This document shows positions 8,877 through 18,583 of a DNA stretch of 53,540 nt, one piece after another. Every line of letters begins with the position of its first letter. Position 1 is the first letter of the stretch. Under the pieces are notes generated by a model. The model did not search any database. It had not been told where the DNA came from and saw only the letters and a program-made list of their open reading frames with translations. Origin of the DNA: an uncultured Clostridium sp. (GTDB lineage Bacteria; Bacillota; Clostridia; Clostridiales; Clostridiaceae). A program made the position numbers and the translations under genes. Location of the stretch: contig URGW01000027.1 of assembly GCA_900547475.1 (NCBI GenBank), positions 1 through 53,540 on the forward strand, given 5' to 3'.

Positions 8877-9731
8877 ATGCGTAAGTTTTGGGAAAGTATA
8901 TATAGTCCTAATTACATAACTGGATATAATCCCTTTATACTTAAAGATATGAATAAAGCAATAGAACGTATGGTATCAGCAATTAATAATAGAAAGAAAA
9001 TTGTTGTTTATGGGATACCAAATGTAGATGGATTATGTGCTATTTCATCCCTTATACTGGTTTTGAAATATTTAAATGCCGATATTGAATACGTAGTCCA
9101 TGATGATTCTTCAAGTAAATCTAAGATTTCATCTAAAGATATAATAAATAATGTTCAATTTTTAGGTGGAGAAGTGCTTATAGCTTTAGGAATAGATTTA
9201 AAGTCAAAGGAAGAAGAAAAGCTTTGTAAAAGTCTTGGGATAGATTTGATAGTTATAGAGAATAGAGACGTAAATTATGATTATGAGTACATATACATAA
9301 ATCCTAATCAAAAGGGATGTCAATATAGATATAAGAATTTATCAGTAAGTGGATTAACATTTAAATTAATGCAAGCAATTGCAATTTACTATAATGTTAA
9401 AAGTATAAATAAGTATCTAGACTTAATATTAATAGGTGAAAAATGGGCTAAATCACCTAAAAAGGGTGAAAATAGTGTTTTTATAAAAGAAGGTATGAGG
9501 TTTTTAATTAACACAAACAATCATGGATTAAGATCTATTATGGATGCTTATAACATGATTAATATAAATGAGGATAGTGTTGATAAAATTATAGCTGTTA
9601 TTACTCCAACTATTAATGTTGTAACTATGACAGATAACGCTAGAATTATAATTGAATTGCTAATAACAAATAGAAAAGAAAGAGCAGAACAAATAACAAA
9701 GTATTTAAATAAGTCTAAAGAGAATGTATAA
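8877..9731 (+). CDS. Degenerate, truncated RecJ-like DHH-family protein
   Basis: 284 residues, aligned by eye to the N-terminal half of RecJ exonuclease. IVVYGIPNVDGLCAISSL corresponds to the RecJ YDVDG motif, with only one aspartate of the pair kept. The position of the catalytic DHH motif reads ENR (IVIENRDVNYD), followed by the typical INPNQKGCQY. Near the C-terminus TPTINVVTMT stands where RecJ has RINAAGRM. The protein ends there, without the DHHA1 and OB domains of full RecJ (550-750 residues). Metal ligands are missing, so nuclease activity is unlikely. GGAGGAG lies 6 bases before this ATG; a GTG 15 bases upstream overlaps that site and is rejected. It sits where recJ normally stands (secDF-recJ-apt-relA). 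The reading frame is intact, which suggests a retained non-catalytic role. Confidence 0.8.
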   Translation: MRKFWESIYSPNYITGYNPFILKDMNKAIERMVSAINNRKKIVVYGIPNVDGLCAISSLILVLKYLNADIEYVVHDDSSSKSKISSKDIINNVQFLGGEVLIALGIDLKSKEEEKLCKSLGIDLIVIENRDVNYDYEYIYINPNQKGCQYRYKNLSVSGLTFKLMQAIAIYYNVKSINKYLDLILIGEKWAKSPKKGENSVFIKEGMRFLINTNNHGLRSIMDAYNMININEDSVDKIIAVITPTINVVTMTDNARIIIELLITNRKERAEQITKYLNKSKENV

Positions 9732-9792
9732 TATTATTACGTAAAAATTTAGATATAATAAATACAAGAATAAATTTATATGGAGGATTGTT

Positions 9793-10311
9793 ATGGATCT
9801 AAAAAAAAGCATAAGAATAGTGGAAGATTTTCCGAAGAAGGGAATTAGTTTTAAAGACATTACTACATTAATAGCAGATGGAGAAGCTTTTAAATATTCA
9901 ATAGATGCAATAGCTGAACATCTTAAAGATAAAAATGTAGATGTTATATTAGGACCTGAAGCGAGAGGATTTATTTTTGGAGTACCTGTTGCATATGCTT
10001 TAGGAGTTGGATTTGTACCAGTTAGAAAAAAAGGAAAACTACCTTTTGAAACAGTATCAGTTAATTATGATTTAGAATACGGTACAGATGTATTAGAAAT
10101 TCATAAGGATGCAATTAAAAAAGGGCAAAGAGTAGCTATAGTTGATGATTTACTTGCTACAGGGGGAACTATTGAAGCTGTAACTAGACTTGTAGAAGCT
10201 GCAGGTGGAGAGGTTGTTGCTTTAGATTTTGCAATTGAGTTAACTGAATTAAAAGGAAGAGATAAATTAAAGGGATATGAAGTAATGTCACTTGTGCAGT
10301 ACGATATTTAA
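9793..10311 (+). CDS. apt: Adenine phosphoribosyltransferase
   Basis: 172 residues, normal length. It makes AMP from adenine and PRPP in the purine salvage pathway. The PRPP-binding loop VAIVDDLLATGGT (about 116-128) and the N-terminal FPKKGISFKDIT are characteristic. GGAGG lies seven bases before the ATG. A TATAAT at 9754-9759 may be its promoter -10, without a clear -35. It precedes relA, a very common arrangement in Firmicutes, but a terminator-like hairpin lies between the two. Confidence 0.97.
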   Translation: MDLKKSIRIVEDFPKKGISFKDITTLIADGEAFKYSIDAIAEHLKDKNVDVILGPEARGFIFGVPVAYALGVGFVPVRKKGKLPFETVSVNYDLEYGTDVLEIHKDAIKKGQRVAIVDDLLATGGTIEAVTRLVEAAGGEVVALDFAIELTELKGRDKLKGYEVMSLVQYDI

Positions 10312-10355
10312 TTTATTGAAATACCTTAAATTTTAATATATAATTAGTATAAAGG

Positions 10356-10395
10356 TGGCTGGTTGAATTAACCAGCCATTGATTTTAATTTTTAT
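10356..10395 (+). terminator. Terminator between apt and relA
   Basis: Arms TGGCTGGTT (10356-10364) and AACCAGCCA (10370-10378) with a five-base loop, followed by a T-rich stretch broken by single other bases. Readthrough to relA is possible. Confidence 0.7.
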
Positions 10396-10440
10396 TACAG
10401 AAAAAGTATAATATTTGAAATTCTTAAAGGGAGGATCTGA

Positions 10441-12624
10441 ATGGTTGAGGTATTGATACAAAAAATAAAGGAAAATTGCGCAAATGTTGATTTAGATGTT
10501 GTAAACAAAGCATTTAATTTAGCTTTTGAGGCTCATAAGGAACAAAAAAGAGAATCAGGAGAACCTTATATAATTCATCCTATTGATGTAGCTGTAATTT
10601 TAGCTGAATTAGGTATGGATACAAGTACCATAGTTGCAGGATTACTCCATGATGTTATAGAGGATACGGACTATACATACGAAGATATTAAAAATATTTT
10701 TAGTGAAGAAATAGCTAACTTAGTTGGTGGAGTTACTAAAATTACTAAAATGGAATATAAGTCCAAAGAAGAGCAGCAGGCAGATAATTTTAGAAAAATG
10801 TTGTTGGCTATGGCTAATGATATAAGAGTAATTATAATTAAATTAGCAGATAGATTACATAATATGAGAACATTAAAATATATGCCTAAGGAAAAGCAAA
10901 AAAGAATTTCTAAAGAAACCTTAGATATATATGCACCTATTGCACACAGACTAGGTATTTCAAAGGTAAAATGGGAGCTTGAAGATTTATGTTTTAGATA
11001 TTTACATGAAGAAGAATATTATGATTTAGTGAATCAAATAGCAGAAAAGAGAGTAGAGCGAGAAACATATATTGCAAAAACAATTGAAGATTTATATGAA
11101 AAGCTTGAAGAGGCAGGAATAGATTCAGATATAGATGGTAGGCCTAAGCATTTTTATAGCATTTACAGAAAAATGATTACTAAAAATAAGAGCATAGAAC
11201 AGATATTTGACTTAACTGCTATAAGAATACTTGTGAATTCGGTAAAAGATTGTTATGAAGTATTGGGTATAGTTCATACTATATATAAACCAATACCAGG
11301 AAGGTTTAAAGATTATATTGCAATGCCAAAACCGAATATGTATCAATCACTACATACAACAGTTATAGGACCTCAAGGTAAAACATTTGAAATTCAAATA
11401 AGAACATTTGAAATGCATAAAACAGCAGAATATGGTATAGCAGCACATTGGAAGTACAAGGAAGGTGATGCCTCAGATAGTAAGGAAAAGAGTTTTGAAA
11501 ATAAGCTAGCATGGCTTAGAGATATGCTTGAATGGCAAAAGGAAACTTCTGATGCAGAGGAGTTTATGGAAGGCTTTAAAATAAATCTTTTCACAGATGA
11601 AATTTTCTTATTTACTCCTAAAGGTGTAGTTATAGATTTGCCAAATGGTGCAACACCTATAGATTTTGCTTATAGAATACATACTGATATTGGTAATAAA
11701 TGTGTTGGAGCTAAAGTTAATGGTAAAATAGTTCCACTTGATTATCAACTTAAAACAGGCCAAATAGTAGAAATTTTGACTTCTAATAGTTCTAAGGGAC
11801 CTAATATGGATTGGCTTAATATTGCTAAAAGTAATCAAGCCAAAAGCAAAATAAGATCATGGTTTAAAAAGGCTAAAAAAGAAGAAAATATTACAAAGGG
11901 AAAAGAAGTTTTTGAAAGAGAACTAAAGAAACAAGGAGTTCACTATGCAGATATTGCTAAGGGTGAAAGTTATGATAAGTTTATAAAAAGATACAATATA
12001 AATTGTATGGATGATTTATATGCTTTAGTAGGGCTTGGAGCTATAGTAGCATCTTCATTTATTTTAAAGCTAAAAGAAGAAAGTTTATCTAAAGATGAAA
12101 AAACTAAAGAAGAAAATTTAAATAAAGCTATTGAAGAAAATATTTCAAAGACTGAAAAAAGAAAAAAAGAAAATAATTATGGAGTTACAGTTAAAGGTGA
12201 AGATAATTTAATGGTTAGATTTGCAAAGTGTTGTAACCCAGTGCCAGGTGATGATATCTTAGGTTATATAACAAAAGGGCGTGGAGTATCTATTCATAGA
12301 AGGGATTGTAGCAATTTACAAAATTTAATTGAAGAAGATTCACAAAAAGTTGTTGATGTAGCTTGGGGAGTTGCAAAAGGTGTGGCTTATATGGCGGAGA
12401 TTCAGGTTAAAACTGAAGATAGACCAGGTGTACTTTCTGATATAATGAATGTTATAGTGGAAAGTAAGTTGCCTCTTAATGCATTAAATGCAAAAAGTGC
12501 TAAGAGTAATTTAGCATATGTAAATATAAAGGTTAAGATAGATACAATAGAGCAATTAAAAGAGTTGATGAGAAAAATAAGAAGATTAAATGGTGTCATG
12601 GATGTCTATAGAATGAATAATTAA
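10441..12624 (+). CDS. relA: Bifunctional (p)ppGpp synthetase/hydrolase RelA/SpoT
   Basis: 727 residues, the usual Rel length. It makes and degrades the stringent-response alarmone. The HD hydrolase domain has HPIDVAVIL and LLHDVIEDT (about 47-72) and DRLHNMRTL, so hydrolysis should be intact. The synthetase domain has GRPKHFYSIYRKM (about 238-250) and YQSLHTTVIGP. A TGS domain follows (about 390-450, IFLFTPKG), then a zinc-finger-like helical region with CCNPVPGD and a C-terminal ACT domain (about 655-725). GGGAGG precedes the ATG. The genes dtd, the hydrolase and hemZ follow closely and are probably cotranscribed. Confidence 0.97.
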   Translation: MVEVLIQKIKENCANVDLDVVNKAFNLAFEAHKEQKRESGEPYIIHPIDVAVILAELGMDTSTIVAGLLHDVIEDTDYTYEDIKNIFSEEIANLVGGVTKITKMEYKSKEEQQADNFRKMLLAMANDIRVIIIKLADRLHNMRTLKYMPKEKQKRISKETLDIYAPIAHRLGISKVKWELEDLCFRYLHEEEYYDLVNQIAEKRVERETYIAKTIEDLYEKLEEAGIDSDIDGRPKHFYSIYRKMITKNKSIEQIFDLTAIRILVNSVKDCYEVLGIVHTIYKPIPGRFKDYIAMPKPNMYQSLHTTVIGPQGKTFEIQIRTFEMHKTAEYGIAAHWKYKEGDASDSKEKSFENKLAWLRDMLEWQKETSDAEEFMEGFKINLFTDEIFLFTPKGVVIDLPNGATPIDFAYRIHTDIGNKCVGAKVNGKIVPLDYQLKTGQIVEILTSNSSKGPNMDWLNIAKSNQAKSKIRSWFKKAKKEENITKGKEVFERELKKQGVHYADIAKGESYDKFIKRYNINCMDDLYALVGLGAIVASSFILKLKEESLSKDEKTKEENLNKAIEENISKTEKRKKENNYGVTVKGEDNLMVRFAKCCNPVPGDDILGYITKGRGVSIHRRDCSNLQNLIEEDSQKVVDVAWGVAKGVAYMAEIQVKTEDRPGVLSDIMNVIVESKLPLNALNAKSAKSNLAYVNIKVKIDTIEQLKELMRKIRRLNGVMDVYRMNN

Positions 12625-12668
12625 ATTATAAAATTAAAATTTGAAGTTTCGCTTAGAGGATGGTATAA

Positions 12669-13118
12669 ATGAGAGCAGTAGTACAAAGAGTAACATATTC
12701 GAGCGTTGAAGTTGATGGTGTTATTGTAGGTGAAATAAATAAAGGATTTAATGTACTTTTAGGTATCTCAAAACATGATACAGAGGAAGATATGAAGTAT
12801 ATTAAAGATAAAATAATTAATCTTAGAGTATTCAGTGATGAAAATGATAAAATGAATTTATCTTTATTAGATATTAAAGGTGAATTATTATTAATTTCAC
12901 AATTCACTTTATATGGAGATGCAAGAAAAGGAAGAAGACCTAATTTTATGAACGCTTTAGGGGGCGAAGAAGCTAAGAAGTTTTATGATAAATTTATTGA
13001 AATGATGAAGGAAACTGGATTAAAGGTTGAAACAGGAATTTTTGGTGCAGATATGAAAGTTGACATTAAAAATGATGGTCCTGTTACAATACTTTTAGAT
13101 AGTAGCAAAAACTTTTAA
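12669..13118 (+). CDS. dtd: D-aminoacyl-tRNA deacylase
   Basis: 149 residues, normal length. It removes D-amino acids (and glycine mischarged on tRNA-Ala) from tRNA. The family motifs SQFTLYGDARKGRRPNF (about 77-93) and GPVTILLDS near the C-terminus are intact; they build the active site across the dimer interface. The N-terminus MRAVVQRV is typical, with an AGAGGATGG ribosome site. It lies 44 bases after relA in the order relA-dtd-hydrolase-hemZ, conserved in clostridia. Confidence 0.97.
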   Translation: MRAVVQRVTYSSVEVDGVIVGEINKGFNVLLGISKHDTEEDMKYIKDKIINLRVFSDENDKMNLSLLDIKGELLLISQFTLYGDARKGRRPNFMNALGGEEAKKFYDKFIEMMKETGLKVETGIFGADMKVDIKNDGPVTILLDSSKNF

Positions 13119-13143
13119 ATAGAATAGTAAATGAGGTGAATTT

Positions 13144-13761
13144 ATGATAATAAAAACATACCCTATAGGTATTTATGAAGAAAATATTTATGTTTTAGTA
13201 GATGAAAAATCAAAAGATGCTTGTATAGTAGATCCAGGGGGAAATGGTCAGTTATTAATTAAAAATATTGAAGAATTAGGATGTAATATTAAATATATTT
13301 TATTAACTCATGGTCATTTTGACCATGTAGAAGCTTTAAATGAAGTAGTAGAAAGATTTAAAGCTCCTGTATACATGAATGAAAATGAAGTTAGTTTTAT
13401 GAAAACAGATAAAACTGTTTTTGGAAATCTTCCAAAGGAATATAATATTGTAAAAGATAGAGATACTTTGCCATTTGGGGATGATATTATAAAATGTATT
13501 CATACTCCAGGACACACTAAAGGTGGAATGTGTTATTTATATAAAGATTCTATATTTACTGGAGATACTTTATTTAAAGGATCAGTAGGTAGAAGTGATT
13601 TTATAGGTGGAGATTTTAATGAATTAATAAAGTCTATAAAGACAAAATTAATGACTTTAGATCAGAATATAAAGGTATATCCAGGTCATATGGAATCATC
13701 AAGTATAGGATATGAAAAACTAAGAAATCCATTCTTACAAGAAGAGTTTGAGATTTTTTAA
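13144..13761 (+). CDS. Metallo-beta-lactamase-fold hydrolase (glyoxalase II-like)
   Basis: 205 residues of the YqgX/GloB-like group. The metal-binding motif THGHFDHVEA (about 56-65), HTPGHTKGG (about 121-129), the aspartate in FTGDTLF (about 140) and the histidine of YPGHMES (about 180) give a complete binuclear zinc site. The family hydrolyses thioesters or related esters; the substrate of these short forms is not well established. AGGTG stands before the start. It lies between dtd and hemZ, 15 bases before the latter. Confidence 0.93.
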   Translation: MIIKTYPIGIYEENIYVLVDEKSKDACIVDPGGNGQLLIKNIEELGCNIKYILLTHGHFDHVEALNEVVERFKAPVYMNENEVSFMKTDKTVFGNLPKEYNIVKDRDTLPFGDDIIKCIHTPGHTKGGMCYLYKDSIFTGDTLFKGSVGRSDFIGGDFNELIKSIKTKLMTLDQNIKVYPGHMESSSIGYEKLRNPFLQEEFEIF

Positions 13762-13775
13762 TAAAAGGAGAAATC

Positions 13776-15209
13776 ATGGAAATAAAAATTAAATTAAACG
13801 ACATGAAGTATAGATATGATGTATACCAAATGTTTAATATTTATTTTCCATTAGATGAAATTAAATTTTTAGATGATGGAGATTATATTGTTAATATTTT
13901 AGATAATAAAGTAGAATTTATTAATGGTGATTATTATAATGAAACTATAATATCTGAAAATATTAAAGAAGACATTAAGAGACTAGTATTTTCTTCATTA
14001 AAAGATATTACAGAAGAGGAATATCCATGGGGAATTTTAGTTGGCATTAGACCATCTAAAATTGCACTTAAGTATTTAGAAGAAGGAAAAACAGAAGAAG
14101 AAATCATAGAAATATTTGAGAAAAAGCATTTAGCATCGAAAGAAAAAGCTAAGCTTTGCATAGAAATTGCAAAGAGGGAAGTAAGCTTTGTAAATAATGA
14201 TTCTAAAAATATAGCTATTTATATAGGTATGGCTTTTTGTCCTACAAGATGTTTTTATTGTTCTTTCGCAGCTAATCCAATAATGGGAAATAAGAAGTTA
14301 GTAAGTCCATATTTAGAAGCATTAATATATGAAATTAGAGAAATGAAAAAATATGTTGATAAAAGAAGCTTAAATATCGAAACTGTATATTTTGGTGGAG
14401 GTACACCTACAGCTGTAAATAATGAAGAGTTTGAACTTATTATGCAAGAAGCTTATGATGCATTTGTTAAAGGGAAGGGGATAAAGGAATTTACAGTAGA
14501 ATGTGGAAGACCAGATAGTATTACAAAAGAAAAACTTGAAACTATGAAAAAGTTTAATGTAACAAGAATTAGTATAAATCCTCAAACTATGAATGATGAA
14601 ACATTAAAAATCATAGGAAGAGGACATAATTCTAAAGCTGTAATAGAGAAGTTTAATTTGGCAAGAAGTATGGGCTTTAATGATATAAATATGGATATGA
14701 TTATAGGACTTCCAGGAGAAGGACTAAAAGAAGTTATCCATACAAAAGAAGAAATATCAAAATTACATCCAGATAGTTTGACTGTGCATGGATTATCTTT
14801 AAAGAGAGCCTCAATTCTTTATGAAAACTTTGTTCTTAAAAAAGGAATTCAGGTTAAGAAGCAATCTGAGTTAGCAGATATGTACGAAGAAAGTAGAGTT
14901 TTAGCTAAAGAGTTGGGATTATATCCATACTATATGTATCGTCAAAAAAATATGGTTGGAAATATGGAGAACTTAGGTTATTCTAGAAAAGGTGCAGAAT
15001 GTATTTATAATATTCAAATGATAGAAGATAAGCAAACTATTATTGCTTTAGGTGCAGATGCTGTTTCTAAAGTTGTTTTCTTAGAGGAAGGCAGAATAGA
15101 AAGATTTGCAAATATTAAGGATGTTAGAGAATATTGTAATAGAATAGAGGAAATGGTAGAGGGAAAGAAAAAATTATTAGATACCCTTTACTTAAATGAG
15201 GAGGAATAA
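13776..15209 (+). CDS. hemZ: Oxygen-independent coproporphyrinogen III oxidase-like radical SAM protein
   Basis: 477 residues. The N-terminal 140 residues are specific to HemZ; the radical SAM core follows with CPTRCFYC giving the cluster cysteines 155, 159 and 162. GGGTPTAV (about 208-215) and a TIM-barrel segment GLPGEG support the HemN/HemZ family. HemZ is named for anaerobic haem synthesis, but several members in clostridia without a haem pathway have unproven roles, so the reaction is an inference. AAAGGAG precedes the start. hisS follows after four bases, implying translational coupling. Confidence 0.93.
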   Translation: MEIKIKLNDMKYRYDVYQMFNIYFPLDEIKFLDDGDYIVNILDNKVEFINGDYYNETIISENIKEDIKRLVFSSLKDITEEEYPWGILVGIRPSKIALKYLEEGKTEEEIIEIFEKKHLASKEKAKLCIEIAKREVSFVNNDSKNIAIYIGMAFCPTRCFYCSFAANPIMGNKKLVSPYLEALIYEIREMKKYVDKRSLNIETVYFGGGTPTAVNNEEFELIMQEAYDAFVKGKGIKEFTVECGRPDSITKEKLETMKKFNVTRISINPQTMNDETLKIIGRGHNSKAVIEKFNLARSMGFNDINMDMIIGLPGEGLKEVIHTKEEISKLHPDSLTVHGLSLKRASILYENFVLKKGIQVKKQSELADMYEESRVLAKELGLYPYYMYRQKNMVGNMENLGYSRKGAECIYNIQMIEDKQTIIALGADAVSKVVFLEEGRIERFANIKDVREYCNRIEEMVEGKKKLLDTLYLNEEE

Positions 15210-15213
15210 TTAA

Positions 15214-16461
15214 ATGGAAATGCAAGCTCCAAAAGGAACGAAGGATATGCTACCACAGGATGCGTATAAATGGCATTTTGTTGAGCAAACATTTAGAGAT
15301 GTAGCAAAATATTATGGGATGCGAGAAATTAGGACTCCTATGTTTGAGCATACTGAATTATTTGCAAGAGGTGTTGGTGATACAACTGATATAGTGCAAA
15401 AAGAAATGTATACTTTTAATGATAAAGGAAATAGAAGTATTACTTTAAAGCCAGAAGGAACAGCTGGGGCTGGAAGAGCTTTTATAGAAAGCAGATTATT
15501 TAATGAAGCACAACCAACAAAACTTTATTATATAACTCCATGCTTTAGATATGAAAATGTTCAAAAGGGTAGATTTAGACAATTCCATCAATTTGGTACA
15601 GAAGTATATGGATCAAAAGAGCCATCTATGGATGCAGAAGTAATTGCATTAGCAATGCAAGTTTTAAAAACTTTAGGTTTACAAAGTTTAAGTTTAAATA
15701 TAAATAATTTAGGATGTCCTAAATGTAGACCAAATTACAATGAAGCATTAAAGAAGTATTTAAAAGAAAACTATGATAATTTATGTCCATTATGTCAATC
15801 AAGATTTGAAAAGAATCCAATGAGAATTTTAGATTGCAAGGAAAGAAAATGTAAGGAAATTACTAAAAATGCACCAATAATACTTGATTATATGTGTGAA
15901 GAGTGTGATACTCACTTTAATGCAGTTAAAGAATATTTAACTGCATTAAATATTCCATTCACAGTTGATCCAGGAATAGTAAGAGGTTTAGATTATTATA
16001 CTAAAACAATATTTGAAATCTTAAATGATGAATTTACTGTTTGTGGTGGTGGAAGATATGATAAGCTTATAGAACAATTAGGTGGCCCAGAAATGCCAGC
16101 AGTTGGTTTTGGTATGGGAATTGAAAGACTTATCATGATATTAGAAAAAGAAGGTATTGAAATTCCAAATGAAAATCTTTTTGACTTATATATAGGTGCT
16201 AGAGGAGATAATGCAAAATTTGAAGCATTTACTTTAGCTAATAAATTAAGAGAAGCTGGTGTAAAAACAGAAGTAAATCATATGGGAAGAAGTGTAAAGG
16301 CAGAAATGAAATATGCTAATAAAATTGGTGCTGCATTTACAACAATTTTAGGTGATGACGAACTTCAAAATAAATCAATAAAGCTTAAGAGAATGAGCGA
16401 TGGAGAACAATTTGAGGTAAGTTTAGATAATATACAAGAAATAGCTAAAGCTATTAAATAG
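15214..16461 (+). CDS. hisS: Histidyl-tRNA synthetase
   Basis: 415 residues, a class II synthetase charging tRNA-His. The class II motif 2 (RFRQFHQFGTEVYG, about 125-138), the histidine-specific RGLDYYTKTIFE (about 258-269) and GGGRYDKL are present. A CxxC pair repeated in the insert (CPKC, CPLC, CEEC at about 168-230) could bind zinc. The C-terminal anticodon-binding domain starts near 325. GAGGAGG lies before the ATG within the end of hemZ. aspS follows 20 bases later, the common Firmicute hisS-aspS pair. Confidence 0.97.
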   Translation: MEMQAPKGTKDMLPQDAYKWHFVEQTFRDVAKYYGMREIRTPMFEHTELFARGVGDTTDIVQKEMYTFNDKGNRSITLKPEGTAGAGRAFIESRLFNEAQPTKLYYITPCFRYENVQKGRFRQFHQFGTEVYGSKEPSMDAEVIALAMQVLKTLGLQSLSLNINNLGCPKCRPNYNEALKKYLKENYDNLCPLCQSRFEKNPMRILDCKERKCKEITKNAPIILDYMCEECDTHFNAVKEYLTALNIPFTVDPGIVRGLDYYTKTIFEILNDEFTVCGGGRYDKLIEQLGGPEMPAVGFGMGIERLIMILEKEGIEIPNENLFDLYIGARGDNAKFEAFTLANKLREAGVKTEVNHMGRSVKAEMKYANKIGAAFTTILGDDELQNKSIKLKRMSDGEQFEVSLDNIQEIAKAIK

Positions 16462-16481
16462 TTAGGAGGAAAGAATACACT

Positions 16482-18269
16482 ATGGGTGAGGCTTTAAATG
16501 GATTAAAAAGAACCATGATGTGTGGAGAACCAAGAGAAGTAAACGTAGGAGAAAAAATAACTCTTATGGGATGGGTTCAAAGAAATAGAAAGCTTGGAGG
16601 TCTTCAATTTATAGATCTTAGAGATAGAACTGGAATTATGCAAATAGTTTTTGGTGAAGAGATTAATGCAGAAAGCTTTGAGAAAGCTAAAGCAGTAAGA
16701 CCAGAATATTGTATAGCTGTTACTGGAGAAGTTGTATTAAGAGAAGCTCCAAATACTGCGATGGAAACTGGAATGGTAGAATTAAAATGTGAAAGCATAA
16801 AGGTTTTATCAGAATCAGAAACTCCACCAATATATATTAAAGAAGGATTAGATGCTGCTGAAAATATAAGATTAAAATATAGATATTTAGATCTTAGAAG
16901 ACCAGATATGCAAAAAATCTTTATGATTAGAAATAGAGCTACAAAAGCTGTTAGAGATTATCTTGATAATAATGGATTCTTAGAAGTAGAAACTCCAATA
17001 TTAAATAAGAGTACTCCAGAAGGTGCTAGAGATTACTTAGTTCCATCAAGAAATTATCCAGGAATGTTCTATGCACTTCCACAATCACCTCAAATATTTA
17101 AGCAATTATTAATGGTATCAGGATTTGATAAATATTATCAAGTTGCTAAATGTTTCAGAGATGAAGATTTAAGAGCTAATAGACAACCAGAATTTACTCA
17201 AATTGACTTAGAAATGAGTTTTGTTGAGCAAGATGACGTTATGGCATTAAATGAGGGGTTAATTGCGCATGTATTTAAAGAAGTTTTAGGGCATGAAGTT
17301 AAACTTCCAATTAAGAGAATGCCATTTAAAGAAGCTATGGAAAAATACGGTTCAGATAAGCCAGATTTAAGATTTGGCATGGAAATTACTGATATTACTG
17401 ACTGTGTTAAAGATATGGATTTTGTAGTATTTAAGTCAGCTTTAGAAATAGGTGGAAGCGTTAGAGCATTATGCTTAAAAGGTGGAGCTGATTTAGGAAG
17501 AAAGCCTCTTGATAAGTTAGTTGACTTTGTTAAGGGATATAAAGCAAAAGGTCTTGCTTGGATTCAACTTAAAGAAGATGGAGTTAAGTCTTCAATTGCT
17601 AAATTCTTAACTGATGATGTTACTGAAAATATAATTAAGACTATGGGAGCTGAAACAGGTGATGCAATACTTATTGTTGCAGATAAGAACTCTGTAGTAT
17701 TCCAAAGTTTAGGTGCATTAAGATTAGAACTTGCTAAGCAATTTGATTTAATTAAAGATAAAAATGAGTTTAATTTCACATGGATTACTGAATTCCCATT
17801 ATTTGAATACAATGAAGAAGAAGATAGATACCATGCTGCTCACCATCCATTTACATCGCCAATGGATGAGGATTTAGATATGCTTGAATCTAATCCAGGA
17901 GCTGTAAGATCTAAGGCATATGACTTAGTATTAAATGGTGAAGAATTAGGTGGGGGATCTATAAGAATACATGATTCTGCACTTCAAACAAGAATGTTTA
18001 AAGCTTTAGGATTTACTGAAGAATCAGCTTATGAAAGATTTGGATTCTTAATAGATGCATTTAAATTTGGTCCACCACCACATGGAGGATTAGCATTTGG
18101 TCTTGATAGAATGATAATGTTCTTAGCTGGAACTGAAAACATAAAAGATGTTATAGCATTCCCTAAAAACCAAAATGCTTATTGCTACTTAAGTGAAGCA
18201 CCAAATGTTGTAGATCAAAAGCAAATTGATGAATTAGGTTTAATAATAAAGCCTGAAGATAAAGAATAA
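16482..18269 (+). CDS. aspS: Aspartyl-tRNA synthetase
   Basis: 595 residues, the long bacterial type with a GAD insert. An N-terminal OB anticodon-binding domain (about 20-110) precedes the class II core with FRDEDLRANRQPEFTQID (motif 2, about 225-242) and the C-terminal motif 3 AFGLDRMIMF. AGGAGG lies before the ATG. Whether it is discriminating or also charges tRNA-Asn cannot be read here, since gatCAB is not in the window. It ends the housekeeping run with a strong terminator. Confidence 0.97.
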   Translation: MGEALNGLKRTMMCGEPREVNVGEKITLMGWVQRNRKLGGLQFIDLRDRTGIMQIVFGEEINAESFEKAKAVRPEYCIAVTGEVVLREAPNTAMETGMVELKCESIKVLSESETPPIYIKEGLDAAENIRLKYRYLDLRRPDMQKIFMIRNRATKAVRDYLDNNGFLEVETPILNKSTPEGARDYLVPSRNYPGMFYALPQSPQIFKQLLMVSGFDKYYQVAKCFRDEDLRANRQPEFTQIDLEMSFVEQDDVMALNEGLIAHVFKEVLGHEVKLPIKRMPFKEAMEKYGSDKPDLRFGMEITDITDCVKDMDFVVFKSALEIGGSVRALCLKGGADLGRKPLDKLVDFVKGYKAKGLAWIQLKEDGVKSSIAKFLTDDVTENIIKTMGAETGDAILIVADKNSVVFQSLGALRLELAKQFDLIKDKNEFNFTWITEFPLFEYNEEEDRYHAAHHPFTSPMDEDLDMLESNPGAVRSKAYDLVLNGEELGGGSIRIHDSALQTRMFKALGFTEESAYERFGFLIDAFKFGPPPHGGLAFGLDRMIMFLAGTENIKDVIAFPKNQNAYCYLSEAPNVVDQKQIDELGLIIKPEDKE

Positions 18270-18280
18270 TTAATTTTTAA

Positions 18281-18307
18281 AAAAGCCAGCATAAGCTGGC
18301 TTTTTAT
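18281..18307 (+). terminator. Terminator after aspS
   Basis: Arms AAAAGCCAGC (18281-18290) and GCTGGCTTTT (18295-18304) with an ATAA loop and a T run: a textbook intrinsic terminator. Confidence 0.95.
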
Positions 18308-18421
18308 GTATATTATATATGTCATTTGTAATTGTAATAATATTTAACAGGATAAAAAATATTAATTTGATTAAAATAATGATGTAAGTACTCTATACAT
18401 ATCTACTAAGGAGGAGTCACT

Positions 18422-18565
18422 ATGAAAAACAAAATGATGAAAAAAATGAATAGAAAAATGCGTAAAATGAAGATGAAGAATAGTGTTATAATGGAAATGG
18501 CAGAAGATTTAAGAGATTTAATTGAAAATGCTAAATTGTATAAAAAATTAAGAGGTAAAAAGTAG
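18422..18565 (+). CDS. Met/Lys-rich 47-residue protein
   Basis: A small gene with a very strong ribosome site (AAGGAGGAG, 18410-18418) and an ATG four bases later. The product has 9 Met and 13 Lys among 47 residues; the first 20 residues are a highly basic Met/Lys/Arg stretch, followed by an amphipathic acidic helix (MEMAEDLRDLIENA) and a basic tail KKLRGKK. It begins with MKNKMMKKMN. No family is recognised. Flanking terminators at 18281 and 18584 make it a monocistronic unit. The charge suggests nucleic-acid or ribosome binding; that is inference only. Confidence 0.75.
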   Translation: MKNKMMKKMNRKMRKMKMKNSVIMEMAEDLRDLIENAKLYKKLRGKK

Positions 18566-18583
18566 AATATAAAATAATATATG

